From Favolaschia claudopus (Eukaryota; Basidiomycota; Agaricomycetes; Agaricales; Mycenaceae), in NCBI GenBank assembly GCA_037176885.1, contig JAWWNJ010000035.1, forward strand, positions 1,240,001 through 1,304,000: 64,000 nucleotides of DNA, read 5' to 3'. Made by a program: the position numbers and the translations under genes. The notes beneath the pieces were generated by a model, which was given only the letters and a program-made list of their open reading frames with translations, searched no databases and was not told where the DNA came from. Position 1 is the stretch's first letter. Each line of letters starts with the position of its first letter. Of the stretch, positions 44,104 to 54,800 are shown piece after piece.

Positions 44104-45153
44104 TCAAGGAATCTCAACAACCAACTTCTTCGCGCTCACACCCTTCGACAACACCCCGAACGCCCCCTGTATCTCCTCCAACCCTTTCCCAACAACCTCG
44201 AAATTCGGCCTACACTTCATACTCCCATCCGCCAACGCCCCCTCAAGCCAACCCCCAACCGCTTTCCCCACCTCGTTCGTAGCGATAAGCGCCGGAAGAC
44301 TAATGCTATACTCAACACCCTCAGGCCAGTCTCCCGGCAAAGGCATCCCCGGCGCCAACACAGTCCCCACATGTTTCCTCCCCCCAAGCCTTCCACTGAT
44401 CGCCGCACACTGAAGTAACACACTTGGCGCCACAATCGCGCTGAACACCCCCGCCATCTCGACGCCCTTCCCGCTGAGCGCGGCGACGATGTCCTCCACA
44501 ACGCCTTTGCTGGAATAGTCGAAGACGTACTCCGCGCCGATCTCGCGGAGGAGCCCAAAGTTCCGCGCGCTCGCTGTGGCGGCGATGGTGTACCCCGCGG
44601 CTTTGGCGATTTGGATGCCGCACGCGCCGACGCTGGACGCGCCGCCCCACACGAGGAGCAGTTTGCCGTTCAGTTTGTTTCCGCCGGGTTTAGGCAGGTC
44701 GAGCGCCAACGCGTCTTTGCTGAAGAGACTGTACGATGCGGTGGCGAGTCCCAACCCAAGGACGGACCCCTCGTTGAAGCTCATGGAATCGGGGATCTTC
44801 GCCATGAGCGGGCCGTCGGCGACGGCGTAGTGCTGGAACGCGCCGAATTTGGGGTTCTTGTGCAGCAAAGCGAGAGCGATAGAGGTGACGCGGTCGCCGG
44901 GTTTGTAGTGCGTGTGGTTGGGGCCGACGGAGAGGACGGTGCCGGCCATGTCGAAGCCCAGGATGAAGGGGTAGTCGGAGGGCTGCAGGAGGATGCCCAT
45001 GAATTGGATGGCGGGGTCGACTGGGTTGATGGCCACTGCGCGCACTTCGATTACGATTTCGGTGCCCTCGGGAGTGGGCATGGGTGCGGGGCCGACTTCG
45101 AGAGGGACGGCTTTGGGTGCGCGGAGCCAAGCGGCTTTGTTGGTGAGGGACAT
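44104..45153 (-). CDS. MDR-superfamily oxidoreductase (quinone oxidoreductase / enoyl-reductase type)
   Basis: Single-exon protein of 349 residues. The N-terminal GroES-like domain has EVRAVAINPVDPAIQFMG and YPFILGFDMAGTVLSVGPN. A Rossmann domain follows with LLVWGGASSVGACGIQIAKA (nucleotide-binding) and IAATASARNFGLLREIGAEY. It ends SKGVSAKKLVVEIP. The Cys/His zinc ligands of classical alcohol dehydrogenases are not seen, so it belongs with zinc-independent MDR proteins: quinone oxidoreductases or the trans-acting enoyl reductases of secondary metabolism. An NADPH-dependent reduction of an activated double bond is likely; the substrate is unknown. No PKS lies in the window. A TATA box is about 50 bases upstream. 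Coding GC content is high compared with flanking DNA. Confidence 0.9.
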   Translation of the reverse strand: MSLTNKAAWLRAPKAVPLEVGPAPMPTPEGTEIVIEVRAVAINPVDPAIQFMGILLQPSDYPFILGFDMAGTVLSVGPNHTHYKPGDRVTSIALALLHKNPKFGAFQHYAVADGPLMAKIPDSMSFNEGSVLGLGLATASYSLFSKDALALDLPKPGGNKLNGKLLLVWGGASSVGACGIQIAKAAGYTIAATASARNFGLLREIGAEYVFDYSSKGVVEDIVAALSGKGVEMAGVFSAIVAPSVLLQCAAISGRLGGRKHVGTVLAPGMPLPGDWPEGVEYSISLPALIATNEVGKAVGGWLEGALADGSMKCRPNFEVVGKGLEEIQGAFGVLSKGVSAKKLVVEIP

Positions 45154-45202
45154 TGCGAGAACTGAAATTTTGTTTACTTGGTTTTGTGTTGAACGAACTT
45201 CA

Positions 45203-45209
45203 ATTTATA
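45203..45209 (-). promoter_or_regulatory. TATA box of the MDR gene
   Basis: TATAAAT on the minus strand, about 50 bases upstream of the ATG at 45153. Confidence 0.5.
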
Positions 45210-47284
45210 CGACTGTTCTGCGTCTTGGATTCCGCGACGCCGATCCGCGCGTCGAACAAGTCTAAAGTTTCCGTCGGGTGCTGGTCATTCCTGCACACGC
45301 ACAGTCCGTAGTTTAATGAGCGGAAACAACTTTCAGAGCAACACTGAGATGACCATGAACGGCCCGCATCCAAAAACGGAAGGTGCTTTTCTTACAAATC
45401 CTGACTTTGAGGAGGTATCAACGGCCCGCGACCAGAACCAGATAGACAGTTTCTTCCGCGATTCATGTAACTACCTAGTATACAGCTGTGCTTGTCTCTC
45501 GCTGTTCAAATGTACTCTGCTTTGGAATGTGATGAAGAATCATGGAATATTTATTGGTCGGAATGTACAGTGCGACTCGAGGGAAAGAAGAGAAGAAATA
45601 GTAACAATCCGTATCAAGTTTATTTAAATTGGCCGGCGTCGATACAGTTTGCAGGGCAGAGGGGTGGGAGAGCAAAAGGGAGAGGTGCAGAGGCCGAAGA
45701 ATTCTGCCGGTTCGAGGGCGTCGTGGAGCGGTTGACAAAGCGGCTTCCATGCTCGTGACACCGAGGCGTCAGAATGCGAGGCTAGATTTGTGACGGTATT
45801 CATTGAAGGGAGAAGGGCCAGTACGAAGCTGACAGATGAGATGGCGGACGATAGGAAACGAGGAAGTGTGGGCGAGGGGTAGAGTGGAATGAGGGGAGTA
45901 GAGGCGGGATACAGCGAGCGACTGGCTTGTTGATTTTATCCGGGGGTTCAAAGGCGGGAGAGGACGGAAGGAAGGAGGGGAGGTCATAGTCGGCGCAGGG
46001 GAGCACTCTCACCGGGTCACGAGTGACGAATGAGAGTCGCCCGCTGGCTGGGTGACGACTGAGGATGCATTGAGTGTTCTGTGTTCTGGCGGCGGACGCG
46101 GCTCGGGATTTGATGTGTTCACGGCCATCGAGAGGTCTGTTGAGTTTAATACCAAACATCAGAAGGGTTGATGTACCAAATTGTGCGCCGTCAAGTGAGT
46201 ACATGGTCTTTTCTCCTAGATCAGACTTGGAGGAGGTCGGAGTTGGCGTCCTGAAAACAAGCCGCATCATCATTTTGCCAGTCCATTGTAGGAAACGTCT
46301 GTGTTCGACAACCGTGTAGTAGCCATAAGAACAGCGCCATAAGAACAGCGCCCGAGGTAGGATTGGCGTGATTGCGAACTTCAGACCGATGCCAGTGTTG
46401 GCTGACGCGAACCCGAGTATTGGGGTTCTCAGAGGAGGTTGAGTAGTGAATAGTAAATGATGATCAACGCTGGGTCGGCTCTTCTTGGGACAGAGGTCAG
46501 GGACTGGCATTCGGAGACTGCAAGGATCAGTTCGGTAACCGGATGTGCATGGTGGGGTTGTCGGCGAGATTGGCGTCCTGAGCCTCGGCATCGTACCTGG
46601 ACCTCCGAAAGGCAGTTGGAAATGCGCCCTGCATTTTGTACGAAGTCCGAGTCATTACAGCACTTAGCAGGTTGTCTTGCCTGAAAACTTGATATTTTTG
46701 ACCTGGAGGGAACGAGCCACAGGGACGAGCCTAGCCAGAAATGCTGCGATGATCCCTTGAATTCGCTCTCGTTGAACAACTGCGGGTGAAGGATAATCAA
46801 ACCGAATTTGAAGGTGGCGGGTCGGTTAAGCGGTAAACCAGTCGACAAGTCAGGGATCCAAAAAATTCGGACTAGCCCCGGAACTGATAGCGGATTCGTT
46901 TCGACGTTGATTTCGTCCAGAATCGCTGAGCCGTTGCACGAGAATCGTTTGACTGGTGTTGGAGACTTGAGCTTGTACGGCCGCGTTTGACGAAAACGTG
47001 CGGCTTTGGATGCATTTCAAAATGAGAATTCCGTGTATCCGCGCACGCATGGCCAACAGGAGGCAAAACGCCACAGAAAGCAGAAGAGACGGGCCCAGAA
47101 GCGACGAATCATTGAAATTCGGAATACGACCGTGTTTGGTGTTGTTGATTTGTTGTCCCACGGTCGCCCACTTTGCCTTCTCCGTTCCGACGCCCACCCA
47201 ACACCCACAGCCGCCCACTCTTCCCTCTTACCTCCATCATCCACCTCGCCGCCGTCGCCCTCGCCGTCGAGCACGAACCACATC
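45210..47284. other. Intergenic, no gene supported
   Basis: Two kb upstream of both the MDR gene and the second F-box gene. The longest frame (45800-46591, minus, 263 codons) is Pro/Ser/Arg-rich without domain or homology pattern. A 14-bp tandem duplication lies at 46322-46349. Confidence 0.4.
46322..46349. repeat. 14-bp perfect tandem duplication
   Basis: GCCATAAGAACAGC occurs twice in direct succession. Confidence 0.8.
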
Positions 47285-49960
47285 ATGCCTGATTCCGTAC
47301 CCACACCACCGGCGACACCCGAAGAATACACGACGGAGCCAGCGCGCTCCCCACCAGCGTTACCACGCTTGCAGACCACGGCGAGCACAACACCAACAGC
47401 ACCAACGACGACAACATTCAGTTGGACTTCAACCTCACCCGTCTCACCTCGCGTTGCGCATTCCCCTCCTCTTCCTCAACAAACCACAGGCAACACACAC
47501 GTCAAGTCCACCAAAACTCTCCGACACCGCCTTTCTCGCGTATTCTCAAAGGTTGTAAATCCACCTTCGAATTCACAGAGTAATGGCTTGCGCAGGTGAG
47601 TTGCGACGGTGTTTTTTTTTGGTGGTCACCCGCCTTTTCGTTCGCGTATCACTTTGCTTTCCTTTTTTGCGTTGGTTGCGGAGTCATGAGTGGTGGTCAG
47701 CCTTCGCAACCCCTTGACGCCGCCGCTGTCCCTGGTCACTTCCAGCTCTCGTCCTCACCCTGCGTCTGCCGTGCCTGACACGACACTACGCTGATTTGAC
47801 ATTGATGCGGACGACGGCAAGCGGCCCTTGATCATCTATCTATCACAACAACTCGTATCTACCGCGATACATACCCCTAGAACCCTGATCGCCGCCGCTT
47901 GAGCCCGTTCTTTGGCGTTTTCTTTCAATCTTTTTCTGTTTGATTTCATCTTTCTTTTCTTTACTTCTCTGCGTTTTCATGTCGCACGATTGACTAAGCA
48001 AGCAAATTCATACGCAGGATACCTTATTCTTTGGATTCCCTTCGAAATAGCAACAATGGTCTTGTCGGCAATGGCGGGAAGTAAGTCGTTGTAACTCACA
48101 AACCATCCAATCCTCCGTAGTAACCTTTTTGATTTTTCCAGATCTGCCCCGACAGTCGTACACAACAACACACACACCCTCCCCACCCTCCCCCCCGAGC
48201 TCTGGATTCTCATCCTCGAATACTCGTGCGACCCCTTCTCGAGCGATCCCTTCTCCTACGACGCCTTTCCCCCTACTTCACCTTTCCCCTCCTCCCACAA
48301 CTTCGCCCACTCCGCCCCCCCCTCCCTCGACCTCCCCACCTCCTTCCTCACCCCCACCCCCTTCCCCACCACCTGCTCCCCCGCCACCCTCGCCCCGCGC
48401 CTCGCCGCGTACCTACGCACCATGCGCCACAAGCGCACGCTCAGCCTCGTGTCGCGCGCGTTCCACGCGTACGCGCAGCCGGTGCTGTATGCGGATGTGT
48501 GGATTCATCGGGCGGCGCAGGCGAGGGCGTTGGCGGGGACGTTGAGTGATAAGCATGAAGGAAACGCCGCGAACCTAGGCCGCTTCATCCGCCGCCTGCA
48601 CATCGAGACCCCCGCGCTCGAGCGCTGCGATATGAGCGACCTCCGCGCCGTCCTCGCCTATGCGCCCGGGCTGGAGGTGTTCTCGGACTACCGCTCCGTG
48701 CGCCGGAATCTCACTCATCCTGGACCGGGGTTTACGTATACGCGCGATACGACGGGCGAGTTGTTGGGCGCGCTGGCGAGGGGGGGCGCGTTGAGGCGGG
48801 TGAGTTGGACGAGTTATGATGATCCGATGTTGGTGGGGTTGAGTCGGGGGTTGGTGGGGAGTATTGGGGAGAGGTTGGAGTATTTGGAGTTGAATTTCGT
48901 GTCGACGGCGAGTGTCGCGTCGTCGGCGTCGGTGTCGGCTTTACCGCATTTCAAACCTCCTTCATCTTCAACATCGTCCTTGGAGCAACACCGAGTATGC
49001 TCCTCCACCTCCACCTCACCAATCCCCCTCTCTCTCCCATCCCTCCGTACCCTCAAAGTCGCGCTCGACAACGCCACCTTTGCCGTCCTCTCCACCTGGG
49101 ACCTCCCCGCTCTACGCAACCTCAGCGTCCTCTCCGCGGATTTCAGCTACGCCGGGGAGGGCTTTACGACGTTCTTCTCCGTACATGGGAAGGGGCTGAG
49201 GCAGCTTGAGCTGGGGCATTCGAGTGCGCATATCGAAGAATACTGGCTTACCGCTCCACCCGCGCCTGTCGCTCAGCATGGGGTAAACACAGTAAATGGG
49301 AGCGGGAGGTTGAATTTGAATCTGGCCGAATGGTGTCCGCATTTAGAAGAGTTTGTGTGCAGTGCGGACGCGGCGTGGGATTGGCAGCACCCGGATTGGA
49401 TCGCGCCGCATCTTTTGTTGCCGGCGCATCCGAGTGTGGTGTTGATTGGGATACGGGGGGTGGATGCGAGGATGTATGATGATTATGCGCGGGGGAATGC
49501 GGGGGTAGACGTGAATTCAAACGCGGAGGAGGACGTGTTCTTTGGGTTGAGGGCGCAGGTGGAGAGTTTGTTGAGGAGGGAGGCGTTCCCGCGGTTGAAG
49601 TATGTGAGGGATTTGAGCGAGGGGAGCGATGAGCTCAGGAGGGGGAGGGTTGGGTTGCGGGGTTCGTATGCGTCTTCCCCTGCTTTTGCTCCACCTCCTT
49701 CTTCTGCCGCCGCTGCTGCTCTTGCAGGCATGGGCATGGGGATATCGCAGCTCCAGAAGAAGAAGCTAGGCAAGAAAGCCAAGCGGGAGTGGGAGCGGGA
49801 GAGGAGGGAGCGGGGGCGGGTGGTGGGGTTTTGGGAGGGGGTGTTGGGGAGGTGTCGGGAGGAGGGGGTGTGGTTGGAGGATTGGAGGGGGTGGAATGTG
49901 ACGAGTGGGAGTTTGAGGAGGGTGAGGATGGGGTTGGGGTTCGCGGGGGAGGGGGTTTGA
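47285..49960 (+). CDS. F-box-like protein, 730 residues
   Basis: Three exons (47285-47595, 48018-48080, 48142-49960) join in phase; the short middle exon encodes IPYSLDSLRNSNNGLVGNGG. The N-terminus is Thr/Pro/Ser-rich (MPDSVPTPPATPEEYTTEP). The F-box core follows at LPTLPPELWILILEYSCDPF and continues at RTLSLVSRAFHAYAQPVLYADVWIH. Later segments are LRR-like (GRFIRRLHIETPALERC, LRTLKVALDNATFAVL, LRNLSVLSADFSYAG, LRQLELGHSSAHIEEY). The C-terminal region is basic and coiled (KKKLGKKAKREWERERRERG). The likely role is a substrate receptor of an SCF ubiquitin ligase, inferred from the family. Intron 1 is long for this genome (422 bases), and coding GC is very high in the second half. Confidence 0.8.
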
Positions 49961-50765
49961 TGCGCGACGAGGAGAAAGTCGCCAACGACGCGCCTTCGTC
50001 TCCCTGGGTCTCTATCCATCCATCCCTCTTGGTTATCTCGCTCGCTCGCTCGGTCTTCTCCCCTTGGTTCGCTCGTTCGGCCTCGTTCTTGGCTTCCCTT
50101 CCTCCACTTAACTCAAAACCTGCGCGTGATTCTTCCCCGCCCACGCTGCATACCACGCACACTTTCTTGTACATACCCATTCCATTCCTATCTTGGCTTT
50201 TGGCTCTCCTCCTCTTCCTCCTCTTCCTCCCCCTCCCCTTCCTCTTTTGCATCATGGCATCCTTATCATTCACGCGTAAAAGCGCACCTCGTATATACAT
50301 TTTCCTTTGTTTGGCTCTCGCTTTCTTGGTACATACCCGATTCAACAACATACATACAGCACTCGCACACACATACGCACATTCTATCTATCTACATACA
50401 CTGGCACTGGCATCACATTTGCACATTGGCATCGAACAAACAACAACACTAACACTAACACTAACACTCGTTTATTTTTACTGGTTTCTTGTGTCCATCC
50501 TTTCTTCACTGGTCTCCCGCGCCCATTCCTTCATCCTCTCTGGCTCATTCCTCGGACAATGCGCTATGTATCACTCATCCACTCACTACATGCATGCTCT
50601 CCTTTTTACTTCCGTTCGTTTACTCTATGTGTATCGTTTACATACGTTCTCGCACTCACTCACACCTATCACACCTACATGCAGCGATACTTTCCTTTCT
50701 TTTGTCAATGGTCGGCGGTATTGAATATATATATATTCAACTCATTATCGCGCCACTTGGTCCTC

Positions 50766-50926
50766 GCGCGACTCCGTTTTTTTTGGGAAGTTGTGAGTAC
50801 TGTACCTCAACCGGAAAGGAGAGTTCCTGTCTTGGTAACGGGATTCGCGCGACTCTACTTCTTTGAGAAGTAGTCAGTACTCTACTTCACCCAGGAAGGA
50901 GAGTTCCTACCTCTGTGACGGGATTA
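50766..50926. repeat. Tandem duplication, two diverged units of about 81 bp
   Basis: Unit 1 (50766-50846) and unit 2 (50847 to about 50926) share GCGCGACTC at the start, AGTACT in the middle, GGAAAGGAGAGTTCCT / GGAAGGAGAGTTCCT and TAACGGGATT / TGACGGGATT at the end. Unit 2 also holds an 8-bp hairpin, CTACTTCTttgAGAAGTAG. Confidence 0.7.
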
Positions 50927-51066
50927 AAGCGTAATGCTCAATGGTCCAAGCGGGAAATCTCGCACGCGCGTACGGCTTCCACAGAACGCAGGCTAACCGG
51001 CGCCATTTTATCTCCCACCGCACTCACGTCGCATCCAGGTAGATCTACTTCCGTTGTGGGGTCCAA

Positions 51067-51117
51067 CCAATCAGCGAACCACGAGCCATCGATTACTGGT
51101 TCCGTTCCGCATATAAG
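51067..51117 (+). promoter_or_regulatory. Promoter with CCAAT box and TATA box
   Basis: CCAAT at 51067-51071 and ATATAAG at 51111-51117, about 100 bases before the ATG at 51219. This is the clearest core promoter in the window and suggests strong expression of the small cyanase-domain gene. Confidence 0.55.
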
Positions 51118-51218
51118 GATAGGCAGGCTCGATTCCAAGCTATAGCTCAAGCTAATCTCGTCTCCCTCGTATTCTTGTCCACACTTTGTTTGTTTGCAAC
51201 CTTAAAGCTTGAAGTGAA

Positions 51219-51633
51219 ATGGCTCCCAACCCTCAATGTGCTGCGCTCGCTGCTGCCAAGGACAGGACTGGTGCGTTGACTGCCTGCGTTCTCTGCAACG
51301 GCGGATCCCACTGTCCGAACTCTTATGCTGATACTTGGGTTGAATTGCAGGAATGTCCTACGCGCAGATTGCGGGGAAGCTCGGCAAGACTGAGCAGCAT
51401 GTCATTGACAGTATGTTTGCGTTTCTTCTCGAGCTCGTTCGCGCCGCTCATAAGGCCGCGTCCTTGTCAAGTCTGCACCGGCTCCTCGAGACCCACCACC
51501 GACGAGTTCAACGCTCTCGCGAAAGTGTTGGGGATCCAGGATTCGGTGCGTCTTCCCAGTTTTGTTTCTGCGTTTCTGAATAATAACAATGTGTCTTCAG
51601 CCTCCCCACGATTCTGCTCACGCCACCAAGTAA
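51219..51633 (+). CDS. Free-standing cyanase N-terminal (HTH) domain protein
   Basis: Four exons (51219-51270, 51351-51410, 51472-51545, 51601-51633) join in phase to a 72-residue protein. The sequence AALAAAKDRTGMSYAQIAGK, then LGKTEQHVIDICTGSSRPTT and DEFNALAKVLGIQDS matches the N-terminal helix-turn-helix-like domain of cyanate lyase (family pattern: K..GLT..IA..LG..EV.VA....GQ..P...E...LA..LG). In cyanase this domain helps build the decamer. The catalytic C-terminal domain (Arg, Glu, Ser active site) is absent: the protein ends PPHDSAHATK. It cannot be a normal cyanate lyase. It could be a partner of a full cyanase elsewhere, or a DNA- or RNA-binding HTH protein. The promoter is strong-looking. 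Confidence 0.8.
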
Positions 51634-51801
51634 ACCATGTTGCGATGGGATGTACAAGATACAATTTTGCATGCATGTTGTATGAGTATTAGCAGGCCAA
51701 AGAGACGCAATGCAATGTAGTTATATTCGTGAATGTGGTGCATTAAGAACACCTGATATTCGTACACTCTGGTCGTGGTATGTCGTGTCCGTGATTGGTC
51801 G

Positions 51802-54800
51802 TCAATGCGTGCCTTTCGACCGCATACTCATCGTTCTCATCGTTGGGACTGGCATTATGCATGAGCAAACCCATAGCAGACACAGAACAAACCAGTACGC
51901 ACACATCATCAAGCCTTGAATGTCCTTCACCCTCGCGCTCTCCACAGACTTGCGCATGATAAGGACGCGAATGGAGGCCCATACAAGCAGCAGGACACCA
52001 AACGCAACCGGAATAAGCCAATATAATGGAGAGAGGTGGAAAGAGCCGCCAAATACGACGTGCAGCGGCGGCGTGTAGATGATGAACATGTTCAGGACCG
52101 CGCCCGCCATTATACCAGCGAAATTCAATTTGTTGCCCACTGCTGCTTTGCCAAAGGGGAAGGTAAACTTGGCTTTCACCGCGAATACCTGCAAGGCGAC
52201 TGAAGTCAGTATACGGGCTGAATTGGTGGGAGAGATAGCGCACGTTGAAACATTGGATGATGAAAACGGATAGGTAGACTGCGAATAAGGAGGGGCTGTG
52301 GGTAAGAAGTTGATAATATTGTTTGAGGGCATACCGATTGACTGAGCTTGAGCGAGCGCATCGACTTGCTGGGAAGCTGTCAAAGTCTGACCGCGGTCAT
52401 TGATGAAGTCGGGGCTCGACTTGGTGAAGTACGCTTGACCGGAAGACGCTGAGTCCGATATCAGCTCTGTCGCGTACGGTTATTTCAAATCGGTGCTTAC
52501 CGCCAAACTTCTGGGCACGGAACAAATCGTGAGGCGTGAACCCCGCTTTGAAAAATACCACGAAATACGCGACGAGGGCACCCAACATCTCAATGACGCC
52601 CGCTTCCAGATAAGAGTATGAAAGCAGCTTGGAGTCAACCAGTGTCTCGCCGTCGGTCGGCTCCGTCGCGTCCTCCCAGTATTCGCGTGTGAAGGGCTTC
52701 TTGAACTTGCTCATAAGAACAGAGAACTTGCTGGGCGGGATGACCTCTTGAGTCTCAGGATCGCGGCGCAAGGTTTTGGTGCGTCGAAGGGCCTTTCTCT
52801 TTATTGAGAGAATGGAACGCTCGTTCACTGTAGAGCGGTGAGTTGACAGTAACAGCGGATGGACCTGGAAACCCACCAGGTTTCCGAGGCGTCATGCGCA
52901 TGAGACCGTCGATGGTTTCCGGCTTATCCCAAGCGAAGGATAACTTCAGAAAGTTAGTTTAGCTTCATGATCGTAGGTCGTAACACCAGAGCTTACAGCT
53001 ACAAAGAGTTCGAACCCAAGATCTATAGAAATGATCAACATGAGCTTCTTGAGTGGCTAAGGATAACTCACCGATGACCAAGATAAGAATGGCCGACAAG
53101 GGTAGAGGAATGGGTACCACAACATCTTGGAAAAACAGTTAGTTGGCACGGACTGCGGCTCCAACGAAAAAGCGTACAGAGAAGCTGAGGTATAACTTCA
53201 GGGGTACTATGCGAGAGCGTATATCTGCAAAGATGTTAGCATTCAAAGTCGAGCTCGGAGGGTCAGACTTACTGGATGGAGCGCTTGAGGTTGACGAAAA
53301 TCTGCCGACCCTCAGCGACACCCTCTAGACATCGTTGAGAAGAGTCTCGCAGCCATAGTGCCACTACTTACTAACGGTGGAAGCAAAGTTGTCGTCTGTC
53401 AAGGTTAAAGTTAGCAGGCGAGGACATCTATTGAAGCGGAGCCCATACCAAGGAGAATCATGTTTGCAGCTTCCTTCGAGACATCGGAACCTATGATGGA
53501 GTATTCATCTGTATTGTAACATGACAAGAAACCAATGAGCTGACCAGAAATGTTCATCGCAATACCCAAGTCCGCCTTCTTCAGCGCTGGAGAGTCGTTG
53601 ACACCGTCGCCGGTTCTACATGTCTGTTAGATGGCTGCAGAGTAAAGAGGAAAGGTCGTACACTCCAACAATATGCCCCAATGCTTGTGCGCGCTTTACT
53701 GTGAAAATGACAGCCTGAGCCTCAGTGACGACAAGCAATGAAGTACTTACCAATCTCGAGCTTATGCTTCGGCGAAGTACGCGCAAACACAATCTCTTCC
53801 TTGGCAAAGACTGTTTAACATTCAGCCACACACGCACAAAGGGAAGATAACCAAAAAAACGGACTCTGATCCCACTGCCATCCCTGCAGATCATCGATAC
53901 CGTCCCCGTGAATCACCACCGCGTTGACCTCATCTTCGTAGATCTCATCCACCGAACGCCCCGTACGCGCCGCAAGCGTCTCACGCGTATCCCCGATAAT
54001 CAGATTGATCTTCCTGGCAATGGCTTCGGCTGTCTTGGGATGGTCGCCGGTGACCTATACGCCAGTTAAACAACGGTGAAGCCTAGGATGTGGAGTAATC
54101 ATCATACCATCATGACCTTGATCCCCGCAAGACGAAGCGTCCCAATGGCTTCACGAACACCGTGTTTCGGTGGGTCCTCAAGCGATACGAGCCCGACGAA
54201 GCAGTAGTCCGAGATAGGGTAGTTGTCATCGGTACGCGAGAATTCGTGATTTGCAGCATATTGCTCGCGTGGGAGGAGCGATTGGGCGCAGGCGATTACA
54301 CGGTGGCCGCGAGAGGCCATGTACTACATGCCACACATTTGGTCAGTCCAGCCAGTTATATCGTCCATGAAGAGAAGCGCTCACGTTGTACGCATCATCA
54401 TAAGCCCTGCGGAACTCGTCTGTCATGGGCACCAAGACACCATCCTTCAGATACGTCGAACACTTCGCCAGCACACGCTCCGGTGCACCCTTCAGATACG
54501 CCGACAGCACGCCGTCATCATGCGGTTTATTCACAATGACCAGCGCCCACTTGTTCGTCGAATTAAACGGCACCTCGAAAACCTTGGGGAAGTCCTGCTG
54601 ATGCCGATCATATCCTGTGCTAAGATAACGTCCGGCAAAACGCGTCAAGCCGGTTTCGGTCGCGTCCCCAAGAATCTGTCGTTGATCGAAAGGTACATCG
54701 GTCTTGTCGAACTTGACCCGGCTATTGAGCGCTGCAATGTCGACCATCTGACGCATGCCGGACGCTTCAAGAGAGAACGCCGCCGTGGTATCATCGTCGT

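Larger units (their letters stand above)
49961..51218. other. Intergenic, pyrimidine-rich, with tandem repeats
   Basis: No gene seen. It contains C/T-rich runs (about 50190-50250), an (AACACT)n run near 50446-50478 and the 81-bp tandem duplication listed separately. Its end is the promoter of the cyanase-domain gene. Confidence 0.5.

Noticed and set aside
44321..45165. Several long frames on both strands over the MDR gene
   Set aside because: Shadows of a GC-rich single-exon gene; only the 349-residue frame has domain motifs.
45800..46591. 263-codon minus-strand open frame
   Set aside because: Pro/Ser/Arg-rich, no domain, no signal peptide or splice support; typical of chance frames in GC-biased DNA.
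51743..52383. Overlapping alternative frame at the ATPase 3' end
   Set aside because: The frame ending at 51802 carries the membrane helices expected at the C-terminus; the other is out of frame with it.
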